Shown: positions 63,238 to 64,000 of the stretch, one piece after another
How the letters are laid out: each line of letters begins with the position of its first letter
How positions within the stretch are numbered: position 1 is the first letter of the stretch
Assembly (NCBI GenBank): GCA_002162675.1
Contig: MAAE01000047.1
Location: forward strand, 23,343 to 87,342
Direction of reading: 5' to 3'
Length of the DNA: 64,000 nucleotides
From: Colwellia sp. 39_35_sub15_T18
GTDB taxonomy: Bacteria; Pseudomonadota; Gammaproteobacteria; Enterobacterales; Alteromonadaceae
Program-made: the position numbers and the translations under genes
Notes under the pieces: model-generated
Databases searched by the model: none
What the model was told of the DNA's origin: nothing
The model's input: the letters and a program-made list of their open reading frames with translations, nothing else

Positions 63238-63306
63238 ATTACAGTAGTGTTTTACGTATAGCTACAGTAGTGTTTTATGCACAGCTACTATGGTGTTTTA
63301 TGCATC
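63238..63306. repeat. Three 23-bp tandem units ending in the 3' end of the dipeptidase gene
   Basis: Units sharing AGTGTTTTAYGYA begin near 63244, 63267 and 63290 (period 23). The third unit includes the stop codon (CTA, 63288-63290) and last codons of the minus-strand gene; the other two are non-coding echoes of that gene end. Confidence 0.85.
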
Positions 63307-64000
63307 GCTGCATAATCTTCAACTTGCTGCCACACGCGCATTATATTGCCAGACAGTAGTTTTTTAATCTCTTCCTCACTATAACCACGCTCTAGCAAAC
63401 CGGCGATAAGGTTAGGATAACTAGTAACATCTCTTAACGTTTCAGGAAGAATACCGCTCACTCCGTCAAAATCAGAGCCAATACCAACATGATCAATACC
63501 AACTAACTTGATGACATGATCAAAATGATCAAGCACAAGTGCTAAAGTACCGACATGGTATGGGTTTTCTAATTTGTAGGCTTCTTCAAACGCGTCAATT
63601 TTACTTTCATCTGCTGGCAACTCTTCATTTAAGTTATTCGCTTTGATAAATTCAGCTTTAAGTGGTTTATAAACAGCACTTTGCTCTCTGAATTTTTGTG
63701 AAGTAAAAATACCACTGAAGGTCATTTGAATAACGCCGCCGTTTTTGGCTAGCAATTTGATCATGTCATCAGACATATTGCGCTCAAAACCTGGGGTAAA
63801 AAAACGCGCTGATGAATGGGAAGCAATAGCTGGTACCTTGCTTATTGCCATCACTTGATAAAAAGCTTGATCAGAAACATGAGAAATATCAACCATCACG
63901 CCAACGTTGTTCATTGCAACAACCAATTTTTTCCCAAACTCGGTTAAACCTTGTGCCGGTCGATTTTCATCATAAGATGAGTCTGAAATGTGATTAGTTT
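63288..64000 (-). CDS. Membrane dipeptidase, M19 family (3' part, gene continues past window end)
   Basis: Zinc dipeptidase of the renal-dipeptidase family. The frame is open through position 64000 (reading ISDSSYDENRPAQGLTEFGK at the window edge), so only the C-terminal about 237 residues are present. Visible landmarks: MNNVGVMVDISHVSD, ASHSSAR with a metal-binding His, and VGIGSDFDGVSG. The N-terminal HxD zinc motif and any signal peptide lie outside. The 3' end is echoed twice in the adjacent spacer. Confidence 0.9.
   Translation of the reverse strand, partial: TNHISDSSYDENRPAQGLTEFGKKLVVAMNNVGVMVDISHVSDQAFYQVMAISKVPAIASHSSARFFTPGFERNMSDDMIKLLAKNGGVIQMTFSGIFTSQKFREQSAVYKPLKAEFIKANNLNEELPADESKIDAFEEAYKLENPYHVGTLALVLDHFDHVIKLVGIDHVGIGSDFDGVSGILPETLRDVTSYPNLIAGLLERGYSEEEIKKLLSGNIMRVWQQVEDYAAMHKTP

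Overview
The window looks like chromosome of a low-GC marine gammaproteobacterium of the Alteromonadales, most likely Colwellia or a close relative. This is inferred from the AT-rich but coding-dense sequence, the gene families present, and E. coli-like gene blocks (dsbC-recJ-prfB-lysS; tRNA-Arg/tRNA-Ser/csrA/alaS/recX). No database search was possible, so the genus is a judgement. There is no rRNA, CRISPR array, prophage or intact insertion sequence.

Layout. 1-880: a gene-free tandem array of five short units, each ending in a terminator-like hairpin (candidate sRNA genes), then gshA. 2.7-11.3 kb: an M16 lipoprotein peptidase, an RNA pseudouridine synthase, an SNF-type Na+ symporter and a large membrane diguanylate cyclase with a beta-propeller sensor. 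11.5-17.8 kb: lysS, prfB (with its programmed frameshift), recJ, dsbC and fldB; xerD is absent from its E. coli position. 17.9-22.3 kb: an accessory island of five small orphan exported or membrane proteins, a 7-bp tandem repeat and a fossil gene fragment. 22.4-29.8 kb: srmB, a REC-HPt phosphorelay protein and a FecI/FecR/TonB-receptor signalling operon whose receptor carries two signal peptides. 30-43 kb: yaaA, tal, a DUF3545 protein, an alpha/beta hydrolase, an operon of ABC exporter plus ketosynthase III, a two-gene operon of tiny Cys-containing proteins behind a Fur-like site, tmcA, an M20 amidohydrolase, pdxH and an M48 lipoprotein peptidase. 44-52 kb: a lactate/oxaloacetate block (Dld-II-type D-lactate dehydrogenase, Na+-pumping oxaloacetate decarboxylase oadGAB, lldD). 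52.1-53 kb: two tRNA-Arg genes, a tRNA-Arg remnant, tRNA-Ser and csrA. 53.4-58.7 kb: a block between csrA and alaS with a Fur-box PepSY operon, a spermidine-synthase-like protein, and a TetR regulator next to an exported metallo-beta-lactamase-fold enzyme. 58.9-64 kb: alaS, recX, dinB with a LexA box, and the 3' part of an M19 dipeptidase gene cut by the window end.

The most unusual features are not classical genes. A roughly 100-190 bp palindromic intergenic repeat occurs at least eleven times. At two of these sites the 3' ends of neighbouring genes have been copied along with it into the spacer; two further genes (dipeptidase, recJ) show short tandem echoes of their own 3' ends. Together with the hairpin array at the left edge and several minisatellites, this suggests intergenic DNA that is actively reshaped by short tandem duplication.

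Functionally, the window combines housekeeping (translation, repair, thiol chemistry, B6), iron-linked surface functions (two candidate Fur-controlled operons and a cell-surface signalling operon), and oxidation of D- and L-lactate to pyruvate beside a sodium-pumping decarboxylase, which fits a marine organism with a sodium economy.
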